A stretch of 64,000 nt of DNA from Pseudomonas sp. MYb118 (GTDB lineage: Bacteria > Pseudomonadota > Gammaproteobacteria > Pseudomonadales > Pseudomonadaceae), in NCBI RefSeq assembly GCF_040947875.1, contig NZ_JBFRXN010000002.1, forward strand, positions 620,001-684,000, in the 5' to 3' direction. The notes beneath the pieces were generated by a model, which saw only the letters and a program-made list of their open reading frames with translations, made no database searches and was not told the DNA's origin. Shown here in pieces: positions 22,969-32,198 of this stretch. Position numbers and translations under genes: made by a program. How positions within the stretch are numbered: the first letter of the stretch is position 1; each line of letters starts with the position of its first letter.

Positions 22969-24105
22969 TCACAGCGCCCTGGCAATGATCTCCTTCATGA
23001 TTTCATTGGTCCCCGCATAAATTCGCTGCACCCGCGCATCCGCCCAGGCCCGTGCAATCGGGTATTCCCACATGAAGCCATAGCCGCCATGCAGCTGCAC
23101 GCACTCGTCGAGCACCTTGCATTGCAGGTCGGTGCCCCAGTACTTGGCCATCGCCGCCGTCGGCACGTCGAGCTTGCCCTGCAGGTGCAGTTCCAGGCAG
23201 CGATCGACGAAGACCCGGCCGATCTGGATTTCGGTGGCCATCTCCGCCAGCTTGAAGCGGGTGTTCTGGAAGTCCGCGATCGACTTGCCGAACGCCTTGC
23301 GCTCACGGGTGTAGTCCAGCGTCCACTGCAATGCCGCTTCGGCCGAGGCCAGGCCACCCACCGCCACAGTCAGGCGCTCCTGGGGCAATTCCTGCATCAG
23401 GTAGGCAAAGCCCATCCCGGCCTGCCCCAGCAGGTTTTCCTTGGGCACGCGTACGTCCTGGAAGAACAGCTCGGAGGTGTCCTGCGCCTTCATGCCGACT
23501 TTTTCCAGGCGCTTGCCCTTGGCGAAGCCCGGCGTGTCGGCTTCGACCAGGAACAGGCTGGTGCCCTTGGCGCCCGCCTTCGGGTCGGTCTTGGCGACGA
23601 CTATCACCAGGTCCGCCAGATAGCCGTTGGTGATGAAGGTCTTCGAGCCGTTGATCACGTACTCGTCACCGTCGAGCACCGCCGTCGTCTTCACCCCTTG
23701 CAGGTCGGAGCCGGCGCCCGGCTCGGTCATGGCAATCGCGGTGACCATTTCACCTGACACCAGTCTGGGCAGGTATTTGTGTTTCAGCTCTTCACTGCCG
23801 TAATGCAGGATGTACGGCGCGACAATGTCCGAATGCAGGGAAAAGCCGATGCCGGTCAGTCCCAGCCGCCCCACTTCCTCGATCACCACTGCGCTGTAGA
23901 GGAAGTCCGCGCCCAGCCCGCCGTAGGTCTCGGGCAGGTGCGAGCAGAGCATTCCCGCCTCCCCCGCCTTGTTCCACAACTGACGGTCGATGTAGCCCTG
24001 TTTTTCCCATTGGGCGTGGAACGGCACGGCCTCTTTTTCGAGGAACGTGCGTACGCTGTCGCGAAACAGTTCGTGCTCGGGACTGAACAAGGTTCTGGGG
24101 ATCAT
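22969..24105 (-). CDS. Acyl-CoA dehydrogenase family protein
   Basis: A 378-residue FAD-dependent acyl-CoA dehydrogenase with the three-domain family layout. The N-terminal helical domain starts PRTLFSPEHELFRDSVRTF. The middle domain has the FAD/substrate loop VTAIAMTEPGAGSDLQGVKTTA, followed by YVINGSKTFITNGYLADL. The C-terminal domain ends with the characteristic RIYAGTNEIMKEIIARAL. Such enzymes oxidise acyl-CoA thioesters in fatty-acid or branched-chain catabolism; the chain-length class cannot be read from sequence alone. Start ATG 24103-24105. It is divergent from the GlxA-type regulator, 143 bp away. Confidence 0.92.
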   Translation of the reverse strand: MIPRTLFSPEHELFRDSVRTFLEKEAVPFHAQWEKQGYIDRQLWNKAGEAGMLCSHLPETYGGLGADFLYSAVVIEEVGRLGLTGIGFSLHSDIVAPYILHYGSEELKHKYLPRLVSGEMVTAIAMTEPGAGSDLQGVKTTAVLDGDEYVINGSKTFITNGYLADLVIVVAKTDPKAGAKGTSLFLVEADTPGFAKGKRLEKVGMKAQDTSELFFQDVRVPKENLLGQAGMGFAYLMQELPQERLTVAVGGLASAEAALQWTLDYTRERKAFGKSIADFQNTRFKLAEMATEIQIGRVFVDRCLELHLQGKLDVPTAAMAKYWGTDLQCKVLDECVQLHGGYGFMWEYPIARAWADARVQRIYAGTNEIMKEIIARAL

Positions 24106-24248
24106 GCGGCACCTGTCGTTATTGTTAGAGGATGAATCTCCAGAGCCTAAGGTGCGCGACCGATACAGGACACTGGACACATCCGACAAAAAATAAGACG
24201 ATCCAGCCGTCTGGTGACCACTTTCCCCTATAAGAATAAGTTTGAATT

Positions 24249-25244
24249 ATGTCTAACCAAGCCTCCACGCCCCTGCGGCGCGTCAGCATCCTGGCCATCG
24301 ACCGGGTTTTCGCTTCCACCCTCATGCAGGCCAAGGATTTCTTCCATCTGGCCAGCCTGCGTTACGGCAAACAACTGGGCCTGGGCCTGACACCAGCGTT
24401 CGAAATACGCCTGGTCAGCCCCGACGGCAAACCGGTGAACAGTTTCAGTGATGTGATCATGCCGGTGGACGGCGGCCTGGAAAATGCCGACGTCATTATC
24501 CTTCCGGCGTTCTGGGACGACTTCGACACCCTGTGCCAACGTTATCCACAGGTGCTGCCATGGCTGCGCCAGCAGCATGCGCGTGGCGCGGTGCTGTGCG
24601 GCGAGGCCACGGGGGTGTTCTGGCTGGCCGAGGCCGGGCTGCTCAACGGCAAGGAAGCGACCACCTACTGGCGCTTCTTCAATGCCTTCGCCGAGCGCTT
24701 CCCCAGGGTGCATCTGAATCAGGACAAACACCTGACCGACGCCGACAACCTGTATTGCGCCGGCGGCACCACCTCGGCGTGCGACCTCTACATTTACTTG
24801 ATCGAGCGCTTCTGTGGCGCCAATGTCGCCCAGGCCGTGGCCCGGGACATTCTCTATGAAGTGCAGCGCAGCTATGCGCCGGGCCGTATCGGCTTCGGTG
24901 GGCAGAAACTGCACCAGGACGTGATCATCCTGCAGATCCAGCACTGGCTCGAAGAGCATTTCGCCGACAAGTTCCGCTTCGAAGACGTGGCGCGCGAGCA
25001 CGGCATGAGCATCCGCAACTTCATGCGCCGCTTCCAGAGCGCCACCGGTGACAAGCCGCTGCATTACCTGCAGCGCCTGCGCATCGAGACGGCCAAGGGA
25101 CTGCTGTCCGGCAGCCGCAAAAGCATCAAGACCATCAGCTATGAGGTCGGCTACGACGATGCGAGCTTCTTCGCACGGCTGTTCCGTCAGCACACCGAGC
25201 TGTCACCCAACCAGTATCGCCAGCAATTCCAGCAGGCGGCTTGA
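24249..25244 (+). CDS. GlxA family AraC-type transcriptional regulator
   Basis: A 331-residue regulator that joins an N-terminal DJ-1/PfpI-like (class I glutamine amidotransferase fold) sensing domain (about 10-200; GAVLCGEATGVFWLAEAGLL carries the usual cysteine elbow) to a C-terminal AraC DNA-binding domain with two helix-turn-helix units (about 225-325; MSIRNFMRRFQSATG and ISYEVGYDDASFFARLFR). Members often control amino-acid or quaternary-amine catabolism. It is divergent from the acyl-CoA dehydrogenase and lies 136 bp before the flavin oxidase/amidase set on the same strand, so either could be its target. Confidence 0.88.
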   Translation: MSNQASTPLRRVSILAIDRVFASTLMQAKDFFHLASLRYGKQLGLGLTPAFEIRLVSPDGKPVNSFSDVIMPVDGGLENADVIILPAFWDDFDTLCQRYPQVLPWLRQQHARGAVLCGEATGVFWLAEAGLLNGKEATTYWRFFNAFAERFPRVHLNQDKHLTDADNLYCAGGTTSACDLYIYLIERFCGANVAQAVARDILYEVQRSYAPGRIGFGGQKLHQDVIILQIQHWLEEHFADKFRFEDVAREHGMSIRNFMRRFQSATGDKPLHYLQRLRIETAKGLLSGSRKSIKTISYEVGYDDASFFARLFRQHTELSPNQYRQQFQQAA

Positions 25245-25380
25245 ACGAACGGGGCCGGAGGACTGTTTTCCCACTGTAAAAAGGGAATGCAGAACGGCCC
25301 GGCCCCCGATTCGGCTCACAGACAGACGCTGGTGAAAGCACCACCATCTTCCGGGTATTCACCCTCACGGAAGATCAACA

Positions 25381-27327
25381 GTGACTATCGGATCAAGCTA
25401 CGAGTACCCCGCCTTCGTCAGCCGCGAGACCGCGCGCGCCAAGCGCTCGACGCCCAACAAATGGGCCGGGCGCTTTCCCAACCCGCCTGACCTGTGCTTC
25501 GACTACCGCGCGCTGGTCGAACAGCAAAACGGCATCGCCCGGTCAACGGACCCACAACACAAAATCTGCATCATCGGTGCCGGCATCACCGGGCTGACCG
25601 CCGCCCGAGAACTCTATCGCGCAGGCTTCAGCCAAATATCCCTCATGGAGCAAGCCCGGCGGATCGGTGGCCGGCACCTGACCGTTCCCGGCAGCCGTCA
25701 TTCCTCGCGCAGCCACACACCGTTCGAAATGGGCGCCATGCGCATGCCTTTCTTCAACCGGGCCGGCGAACCACCCACCGAAGGCCGATCACTGATGGCC
25801 TACTACACCCAGGCCTTCGACCTGAAGTTTTCCGACTTCGCCAACCCCGGCAGCCCCTGGGTGCGCTCGACCGGCATTTACCTGCGAGAAGGCAGCATGG
25901 GCGAAGGGCCAGCGCCGCAGATGCTGATCTGGAATAACCCCGATGGCCGCACGCCGCCGCCCGGCGAAGCGCTGCAAAGGGTCTTCGGCAAATGGAAGAC
26001 CTTCGCCGACCGCATGACCCAGCACGTGGCCCAGGTGTACGGCAGCCCCGAGTGGGAGGCGATGTGGGCCGCCATCGTCGAGAAGTACCAGCGTGTGTCC
26101 TTCCGCGATCTGGTCAGCCTGCCCGTCCTGCAAGCCTGGGACGCGCTGGCGCCGGGGGATTTCGGAGGGATGGGCATGTCGGCCGAAGAGTCGGCGATTT
26201 TCTATGCAATCGGTATCGGCGATGGCAGTTGGGGCGCCTTCTACGACGTCTGCTGCCTCTACCCCCTGCGCACCGCCATCTTCGGCTTCAGCAGCCAACT
26301 GCAACTGATCCATGGCCGGGTCGATGCCCAGGGCGATCCTCTGCAGGCGCCCTATCTCGACGGTGAAGCGGCCCTGGACTCGAGAGGCCTGGCCTTTGAA
26401 CGGCCCCGCTACATCGGCCTGGCGGCGCTGGGCGAATGCCTGTTGTTCATGAACATCGCCGAGACCGGCAAATCCGTGCATGAACACAGCCGCGAAACCA
26501 CCAACGGCCTGCTGACCGACAGTTCCGTCACCCGCCTGAGGAAACTCGCCAACGGCAAGATCCGCGTGTTTTTCGACTGGCACCACAGCCAGCCCGATCA
26601 GGTCCGGGAAGAGTTCGACGATTTCGACTCGGTGATCATGACACTGCCCTCCTGGCTGATCGAAACGCGCCTGCAACTGGAAGGTTTCACCCCGCAGATG
26701 CTGCCGTTCGAAACCATCAATGCCTACAAGACCGCACACTGGGAAACCAGCTGCAAAGTGTTCGCGCCGTTAAAGAAATCCTTTCTGTCGAAGAACACCA
26801 GCATTCCCCAGGTCATCGTCACCGACAGCTTCATCCATGACGTCTACACCTACCGCTACAACGAGCGCTACAGCTACGACTGCATCCTCCTGAGTTACAC
26901 CTGGGAGGACGATGCGACCAAACTCTGCGCCTTCAGCGACAAGGAGCTGATCAGCCGCTGCGTGAATGAGCTGGATCGCATCCTGATGAACGCCCGCAAC
27001 ATCAGGGAGAAAATCTCGCCCTACATCGGCCTGGACCAGGCCGTGGTGCAGCGCTGGATCACCGACCGCAACGCGCTGGGCTGCGCCAAGCTGTATCGGC
27101 CCGGCGCCTACTACGACGCGGTGCGCCTGATGAAATACAACCGCGACTTCGCCCATGTTTCCGGCCTGTATTTTTCCGGCGAATCGTTTTCCGTCGACGC
27201 CGGCTGGACCGAACCCTGCTTTCGCGGAGCGGTGGATGCGGTCATCCACATTTGCAACAGGACCGCCGCGACGTTTAACGGCGGCTTTTCCATGAGTGAC
27301 CTTCCGCACTACCAGCTCGAAGCCTGA
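25381..27327 (+). CDS. Flavin amino-acid oxidase/monooxygenase (Trp/Lys 2-monooxygenase-like)
   Basis: A 648-residue FAD enzyme starting at GTG 25381. The dinucleotide loop CIIGAGITGL is at 63-72, an Arg pair (RRIGGRH) follows, then FEMGAMRMPFF. Later VLLSYTWEDDA and GLYFSGESFSVDAGWTEPCFRGAVDAV match the layout of tryptophan 2-monooxygenase (IaaM) and lysine 2-monooxygenase (DavB), which turn an amino acid into the one-carbon-shorter amide. The unusually long N terminus of about 60 residues ahead of the FAD loop is not explained. The next gene encodes an amidase-type hydrolase, the same pairing as davB-davA and iaaM-iaaH. Substrate unknown; plain oxidase activity is possible. Confidence 0.8.
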   Translation: MTIGSSYEYPAFVSRETARAKRSTPNKWAGRFPNPPDLCFDYRALVEQQNGIARSTDPQHKICIIGAGITGLTAARELYRAGFSQISLMEQARRIGGRHLTVPGSRHSSRSHTPFEMGAMRMPFFNRAGEPPTEGRSLMAYYTQAFDLKFSDFANPGSPWVRSTGIYLREGSMGEGPAPQMLIWNNPDGRTPPPGEALQRVFGKWKTFADRMTQHVAQVYGSPEWEAMWAAIVEKYQRVSFRDLVSLPVLQAWDALAPGDFGGMGMSAEESAIFYAIGIGDGSWGAFYDVCCLYPLRTAIFGFSSQLQLIHGRVDAQGDPLQAPYLDGEAALDSRGLAFERPRYIGLAALGECLLFMNIAETGKSVHEHSRETTNGLLTDSSVTRLRKLANGKIRVFFDWHHSQPDQVREEFDDFDSVIMTLPSWLIETRLQLEGFTPQMLPFETINAYKTAHWETSCKVFAPLKKSFLSKNTSIPQVIVTDSFIHDVYTYRYNERYSYDCILLSYTWEDDATKLCAFSDKELISRCVNELDRILMNARNIREKISPYIGLDQAVVQRWITDRNALGCAKLYRPGAYYDAVRLMKYNRDFAHVSGLYFSGESFSVDAGWTEPCFRGAVDAVIHICNRTAATFNGGFSMSDLPHYQLEA

Positions 27328-27339
27328 CAACCCGCATTC

Positions 27340-27369
27340 CAGAGCCATGCAGCTTATGCCTTGGCTCTG
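27340..27369 (+). terminator. Possible weak hairpin after the flavin oxidase gene
   Basis: A perfect 8-bp stem CAGAGCCA / TGGCTCTG with a 14-base loop lies 13 bases after the stop codon. It is followed only by TCTTAC, so any termination would be partial. The next gene starts about 160 bp further on. Confidence 0.35.
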
Positions 27370-27530
27370 TCTTACAACCTTCCCCGCCCGCTCGGTAAAA
27401 AAACTTCACGCACTCTCGGATTAGGCCTACGCCCTTCCCGGAAACCGCTGACTGTTTCTCGCCCGCCGTTTCAACACCTAATAAACACGCTGTTAAACAA
27501 CGTGAATAACAATAAAAAGAGGTCATCGGA

Positions 27531-28418
27531 ATGAGCGAGCCAGCAAGCCCTGTTCGTGTAGCAGTGGTGCAATTCGATCCACAGGTCGGCGTCGGCAATC
27601 GTCAGGACAACCTGCATCAAAGCCTGGCATTGGCCGAAGAGGCGGTGAAAGGAGGTGCCAATCTCATCGTCCTGCCTGAGCTGACCAATACGGGTTACTT
27701 CTTCAACAACCGCCAGGACGCGTTTGCCCATTCCGAAGGGGTGCCCGACGGGCCGAGCGTGCGCCTGTGGATAGATTTCGCCCGCCGGCACCGGATCTAC
27801 CTGGTCGTCGGGCTGGCCGAACGCGACGGCACGCGCCTGTTCAACACCGGTGTGCTGGCCGGGCCCGACGGTTTTATCGGCAAGTACCGCAAGGCCCATC
27901 TGTGGAACCTGGAAAAGCTCTGGTTCACCCCGGGCGACCTGGGCTTTCCGGTGTTCGACACGCCGATCGGCCGCATCGGCCTGCTGATCTGCTGGGACAT
28001 CTGGTTCCCGGAAGTGCCGCGCATCCTCAGCCAGCAAGGCGCGGACATCATTTGCAGCCTGAACAACTGGGTCTGGACACCGCCGCCGCTGTTCGACGAG
28101 GCGGGCAAATGCATGGCCTCGTACCTGACGATGACCGCCGCCCATGTAAACAACGTGTTTATCGCCGCCGCCAGCCGGATCGGCGAAGAACGCGGTGCGC
28201 GTTACCTCGGCTGCTCACTGATCGCCGGCACCAACGGCTGGCCGCTGGGGGCGGTGGCCTCGGCCGACCGGCAGGAAATCCTGTTTGCCGACATCGACCT
28301 GACCAGCGCCCGCAGTGCGCCGATCTGGAACGACCTCAACGACCTGCATCGCGATCGCAGGACCGACCTCTACGATCAGATGCTCGGCTACCGCCAGCAT
28401 TGCTGCCTGCCACGCTGA
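27531..28418 (+). CDS. Carbon-nitrogen hydrolase (nitrilase superfamily amidase)
   Basis: A 295-residue nitrilase-fold hydrolase. The Glu-Lys-Cys triad is readable: E50 in VLPELTNTGYF, K121 in KYRKAHLWN and C154 in LLICWDIWFPE. The length and single domain fit aliphatic amidases and N-carbamoyl hydrolases such as DavA. Because it follows a flavin amino-acid monooxygenase-like gene, the likely role (inference) is hydrolysis of the amide made by that enzyme to an acid plus ammonia. The ATG is preceded by AAAAAGAGG. The next gene starts 15 bases after the stop. Confidence 0.88.
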   Translation: MSEPASPVRVAVVQFDPQVGVGNRQDNLHQSLALAEEAVKGGANLIVLPELTNTGYFFNNRQDAFAHSEGVPDGPSVRLWIDFARRHRIYLVVGLAERDGTRLFNTGVLAGPDGFIGKYRKAHLWNLEKLWFTPGDLGFPVFDTPIGRIGLLICWDIWFPEVPRILSQQGADIICSLNNWVWTPPPLFDEAGKCMASYLTMTAAHVNNVFIAAASRIGEERGARYLGCSLIAGTNGWPLGAVASADRQEILFADIDLTSARSAPIWNDLNDLHRDRRTDLYDQMLGYRQHCCLPR

Positions 28419-28433
28419 GAGGGGGCCCGAGTC

Positions 28434-29627
28434 ATGCACACGACAACCGGAAAAAACCGCCTGTCCCACTGGTCGCGGCTCGATACCGCGGTCGTCCTGC
28501 TGATCATCGCCAGCGCGCTGATGGTGGCCTGGATATCAATCAGCAATCGCCTGCACTGGTCGGCTCACTGGCCAGGTTACAGCGACTTGCTGACGACCCT
28601 GCCCGCCCCCAGCGCCTGGCTGCGCTGGGTCCTGGGTGACATCAGCGAGGTGGCGTTCTACAAACACGAGTTTGCCTCCATCGGCCTGCTGGCCGGCGCG
28701 TACCTGGCCTGGTGGGCCAACCGCACCCGGCGGCGCTGGCAAGGGTTTGCCATCTCCTACGGCAGCGGGTTATGGCCGTGGCTGGTGACCAGTTCGCTGC
28801 TCGGGTTGCTGCTGAGCAACCTGCTGTGGGGCTGGACGGTGACCGCGACGAGCTGGCAGCCCACCTTTGCAGCGTTCGTGTCACTGCCGGCAGCGATGGT
28901 GCTGATGTTCGGTGGCGGCTGGAAGGTCACGATCAACGGCGCGATCATGGGCGCCGCACTGGTGACGCCGATGTGCCTGCTGATGGTCAACTACCTGTGC
29001 AACCCGCTGGCATTACCGGTGGTGATTGGCAATGTCACGGGCATGGCGGTTGCCAGCGTACTGGCCTTTCTGCTCTGTCGTTACTGGCCCGGCCTGGTGA
29101 AGTCGGCGACTGCTGGCGAGCCACCTGCCGCGCCCGCCCCCGTGCAATCGCCGGACTACGGGGTCGTCTGGTACCTGCGTCGAGTCCTCGCGGACTTTTC
29201 CGAAGCACCGTTCTACGGCAATGAATGGGCGAGCCTCGGCCTGATTCTCGGTGCGTTGCTGGCGTTCACATTGAACCCGGCGAGCCCGGCCTATGGCTCG
29301 ATGCTGTTGCCGCAACTGATTGGCGCCCAGGCGCTGACCTCGGCACTGGGCGTGCTGATCTGGCGTCGACACTGGATGGCCCATGGCTGGTACCCGACTT
29401 ACATTCCCCTGGTCTCGGTGGTGCCCGCCGCACTGTTGAGTTACGGCGGGTCGTGGCAGGTGATCGTCATGAGCGCGCTGCTGGGTGCCTTGATTGCACC
29501 GCCGCTGGCCTGCGAAATCGGCAAGCGGCTGCCCGCCGACATGCATGGTTTCATCGCCAACGTGCTGTCCATGGCGATCAGTACCCTGCTGATCATTCCG
29601 TTCATCGGCTTTCTGATCGCCCACTGA
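28434..29627 (+). CDS. Polytopic membrane protein with internal duplication, function unknown
   Basis: A 397-residue protein with about ten hydrophobic segments. It is built from two homologous halves. WLRWVLGDISEVAFYKHEFASIGLL (62-86) corresponds to WYLRRVLADFSEAPFYGNEWASLGLI (246-271), and SWQPTFAAFVSLPAAMVLMFGGGW (140-163) corresponds to GWYPTYIPLVSVVPAALLSYGGSW (318-341). Such two-fold repeats are typical of transporters. I do not recognise the family. Its place between the amidase (15-bp gap, GAGAGGGGG ribosome site) and the asparaginase suggests a permease for the substrate or product of that pathway; this is inference. Confidence 0.72.
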   Translation: MHTTTGKNRLSHWSRLDTAVVLLIIASALMVAWISISNRLHWSAHWPGYSDLLTTLPAPSAWLRWVLGDISEVAFYKHEFASIGLLAGAYLAWWANRTRRRWQGFAISYGSGLWPWLVTSSLLGLLLSNLLWGWTVTATSWQPTFAAFVSLPAAMVLMFGGGWKVTINGAIMGAALVTPMCLLMVNYLCNPLALPVVIGNVTGMAVASVLAFLLCRYWPGLVKSATAGEPPAAPAPVQSPDYGVVWYLRRVLADFSEAPFYGNEWASLGLILGALLAFTLNPASPAYGSMLLPQLIGAQALTSALGVLIWRRHWMAHGWYPTYIPLVSVVPAALLSYGGSWQVIVMSALLGALIAPPLACEIGKRLPADMHGFIANVLSMAISTLLIIPFIGFLIAH

Positions 29628-29690
29628 GCCCTCACGGCTGTGCCGCAGGCGCGGTACAGTCACGCTCATCACAAGCAAGCGAGGTATCAC

Positions 29691-30671
29691 ATGGACTTGC
29701 CCAAACTGGCCATCGCCGCGCTCGGCGGTACTGTCAGCATGCAGGCCAGGAGCGCCGGAGAAGGTGTCATCCCGACCGTCAGTGGCGAAACCCTGCTGGC
29801 GTCCCTGCCGCAATTGAGGGCCATGGCGCGGGTAACGGTCGAAACCCTCGGACTGCTGCCCAGCGCTTCCCTGGATTTCGAGTTCCTGCTCAGCGTGCTC
29901 GGCTGGGCCAACGAGCAGGTCGAACAAGGCGCAACGGGCGTGGTGATCACCCAGGGCACTGACACCCTGGAAGAAACCGCGGCCTTCTTCGACTATCTGT
30001 GGGCGCACGATGAACCGCTGGTGCTGACGGGCGCCATGCGTTCGGCAGACCAGGCCGGGGCTGACGGCCCGGCGAATTTTCTCGACGGCTGCCGGGTAGC
30101 GCTGGCGGTCGAAAGTCGTCGAAGAGGCGTCCAGGTCGTGATGAACGGACAAATTCACTCGGCCGGGGCCGTGCGCAAGACCGACTCGTTGGCGCTGCAG
30201 GCATTCTCCTCCGCCATCGTCGGCCCGGTGGGGTTGATGGTAGAGGGCAACGTTCACTACCTGCGCCCACCCGGCCAACGCACCGTCCTGCCGGTGCCAC
30301 AGCGCACGTCCCAGAACGTTGCCTTGCTGGAAGCGTCACTGTCCGCCGACAGCCTGTTGCTGGAGAACATCGTCGCCCTGGGTTACGACGGGCTGGTGAT
30401 CGGCGGGTTCGGCGCCGGGCATGCTTCCGAGCGCTGGGCGGACGCCATCGTGCACATCGCCGAAAAGATCCCGGTGGTCATCGCCACACGCACCGGATCC
30501 GGCTCGACGGCCAGATCGAGCTACGGTTTCATCGGCAGCGAACGGGACCTGATCGACAAAGGCGCCTTCATGGCCGGATTTCTCTGCCCGCGCAAGGCCA
30601 GGATCCTGCTGTGGCTGCTGATCGGCTGCCAACGGCAGGACGAATTGGAACACCACCTCACCCCCCTGTAG
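29691..30671 (+). CDS. Asparaginase/glutaminase family protein
   Basis: A 326-residue member of the bacterial L-asparaginase I/II family. The first catalytic Thr is in LGGTVSM (T14); the second pair is in ITQGTDTLEET (T90, D91), and the supporting Lys is in AVRKTDS. No signal peptide is seen, so a cytoplasmic enzyme is expected. The N-terminal flexible loop is short. It hydrolyses Asn or Gln, or a related beta/gamma amide. Being fourth in the oxidase-amidase-membrane protein run, it may act on an amide from that pathway. The ATG at 29691 is preceded by GCGAGGTATC. A REP array follows directly after the stop. Confidence 0.85.
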   Translation: MDLPKLAIAALGGTVSMQARSAGEGVIPTVSGETLLASLPQLRAMARVTVETLGLLPSASLDFEFLLSVLGWANEQVEQGATGVVITQGTDTLEETAAFFDYLWAHDEPLVLTGAMRSADQAGADGPANFLDGCRVALAVESRRRGVQVVMNGQIHSAGAVRKTDSLALQAFSSAIVGPVGLMVEGNVHYLRPPGQRTVLPVPQRTSQNVALLEASLSADSLLLENIVALGYDGLVIGGFGAGHASERWADAIVHIAEKIPVVIATRTGSGSTARSSYGFIGSERDLIDKGAFMAGFLCPRKARILLWLLIGCQRQDELEHHLTPL

Positions 30672-31006
30672 GAGCGAGCTCGCTCGCGATGGTCGTCAAC
30701 GATGACGCGGAGAGCCTGGAAGCCCGCGGTGTCTGGGCTTCCATCGCGAGCGAGCTCGCTCCTACAGAGGCATGCATTTCCCTGTGGGGGCGGGCTTGCT
30801 CGCGATGGTCTTCAACGATGACGCGGAGAACTTGGAAGCCCGAGGTGTCTGGGCTTCCATCGCGAGCTTGCTCGCTCCTACAGAGGCATGCATTTCCCTG
30901 TGGGAGCGGGCTTGCTCGCGATGGTCGTCAACGATGACGCGGAGAGTCTTGAAGCCCGTGGTGTCTGGGCTTCCATCGCGAGCAAGCTCGCTCCTACAGG
31001 GGGCGC
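30669..31006. repeat. Tandem array of three REP doublets, period about 116 bp
   Basis: Three near-identical units follow one another, starting near 30669, 30783 and 30899. Each has a left REP (GGAGCGAGC or GGAGCGGGC ... GCTCGCGATGGTC), a conserved spacer (AACGATGACGCGGAGA ... GTGTCTGGGCTTCC) and an inverted REP (ATCGCGAG ... CTCGCTCCTACAG). The link GAGGCATGCATTTCCCTGTGG is repeated between units. The array fills the gap between convergent asparaginase and zapE genes. Confidence 0.92.
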
Positions 31007-31013
31007 GAGTGGC

Positions 31014-32108
31014 TTAGGGTTTGTGGGCCCGGGAGAGGAATTCGTGGGATTGCATTTCCAGCAGGCGGCTCAGGGTACGCTGGAATTCGAAGGTCAGACG
31101 ACCACCGGTGTACAGGTCCTTCAGCTCGACTTCCGCGGAAATGATCAGCTTGACGTTCCGGTCATAGAATTCGTCGACCATGTTGATGAACCGGCGGGCG
31201 ATGTCATCGGTGGTCACACTCATCTGCTCGACACCGCTGAGCAGCACGGCGTGGAAGATCTTGCCCAGTTCGATGTAATCGTTCTGGCTGCGCGGGCCGT
31301 CGCACAGTTCGCGGAAGTCGAACCAGGCCACGTCATCGCAGGTGCGCAGGGCGCGGATTTCGCGGTTTTCGATGATCAGTACATCGTTCTCCACCGCCGC
31401 CGTGCATTCCGGCGTCAGGGCGCGGAAGCTCTTGCGCAGGCTTTCGTGGGCCACTTCGTCCAGCGGGTAGTGGAACAGTTCCGCCTGTTCGAGGTGACGC
31501 AGACGATAGTCGACGCCGCTGTCGACGTTGACGATCTCGGTGTTCTGCTTGATCAGCGCGATGGCCGGCAGGAAACGCGCACGTTGCAGGCCGTCCTTGT
31601 ACAGGCCGTCCGGCACGATGTTCGAGGTGGCGACCAAGGTCACGCCGTTCTTGAACAGCTCTTCCATCAGCGTGCCGAGGATCATCGCGTCGGTGATGTC
31701 GGAAACGAAGAATTCATCGAAGCAGATCACCCGCGACTCGGCGGCGAAACGCTTGGCGATGATGGTCAGCGGGTTTTTCTCGCCGCCCAGGGTTTTCATT
31801 TCTTCGTGCACGCGCTTCATGAAGCGGTGGAAGTGCGTACGGGTCTTTTCCTTGAACGGCAGCGCTTCGAAGAAGGTGTCGACCAGGTAAGTCTTGCCGC
31901 GCCCGACGCCGCCCCAGAAATACAGGCCCTTGACCGGGTGCTGATCTTTCTTGCCAAACAGCTTGCCCAGCAGGCCCGGCTTGTTCTGATCGGCAGCGAT
32001 CAGATCGTCGTACAGGCGCTGCAAATGACGCACAGCCGTTTCCTGCGCGGCGTCATGGAAGAATTCCGGGCGTTTCAGATCAGCTTGATATCGTTCTAGG
32101 GGCGTCAT
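31014..32108 (-). CDS. zapE: Cell division protein ZapE (AFG1-like ATPase)
   Basis: ZapE is a P-loop ATPase of the AFG1/LACE1 family that binds FtsZ and supports division under low oxygen or stress. The 364-residue product has Walker A GGVGRGKT at 66-73, Walker B VICFDEFFVSDI, and the family block ATSNIVPDGLYKDGLQRARFLPAI. It is a single gene upstream of a REP array, with its start about 90 bp from the trpS stop. Confidence 0.94.
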   Translation of the reverse strand: MTPLERYQADLKRPEFFHDAAQETAVRHLQRLYDDLIAADQNKPGLLGKLFGKKDQHPVKGLYFWGGVGRGKTYLVDTFFEALPFKEKTRTHFHRFMKRVHEEMKTLGGEKNPLTIIAKRFAAESRVICFDEFFVSDITDAMILGTLMEELFKNGVTLVATSNIVPDGLYKDGLQRARFLPAIALIKQNTEIVNVDSGVDYRLRHLEQAELFHYPLDEVAHESLRKSFRALTPECTAAVENDVLIIENREIRALRTCDDVAWFDFRELCDGPRSQNDYIELGKIFHAVLLSGVEQMSVTTDDIARRFINMVDEFYDRNVKLIISAEVELKDLYTGGRLTFEFQRTLSRLLEMQSHEFLSRAHKP

Positions 32109-32198
32109 AATTCGTTAGCAAGGCAACAAAAACGGGCCGTCACTTTAGCGATGGCCCGGGGGAATGGCAATCAGCCCTTGGTCGGGCCGTGCCGTCGT

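Noticed and set aside
30669..31006. Short open frames (60-110 codons) in the triple REP array
   Set aside because: They only translate the repeats and have no conserved product.
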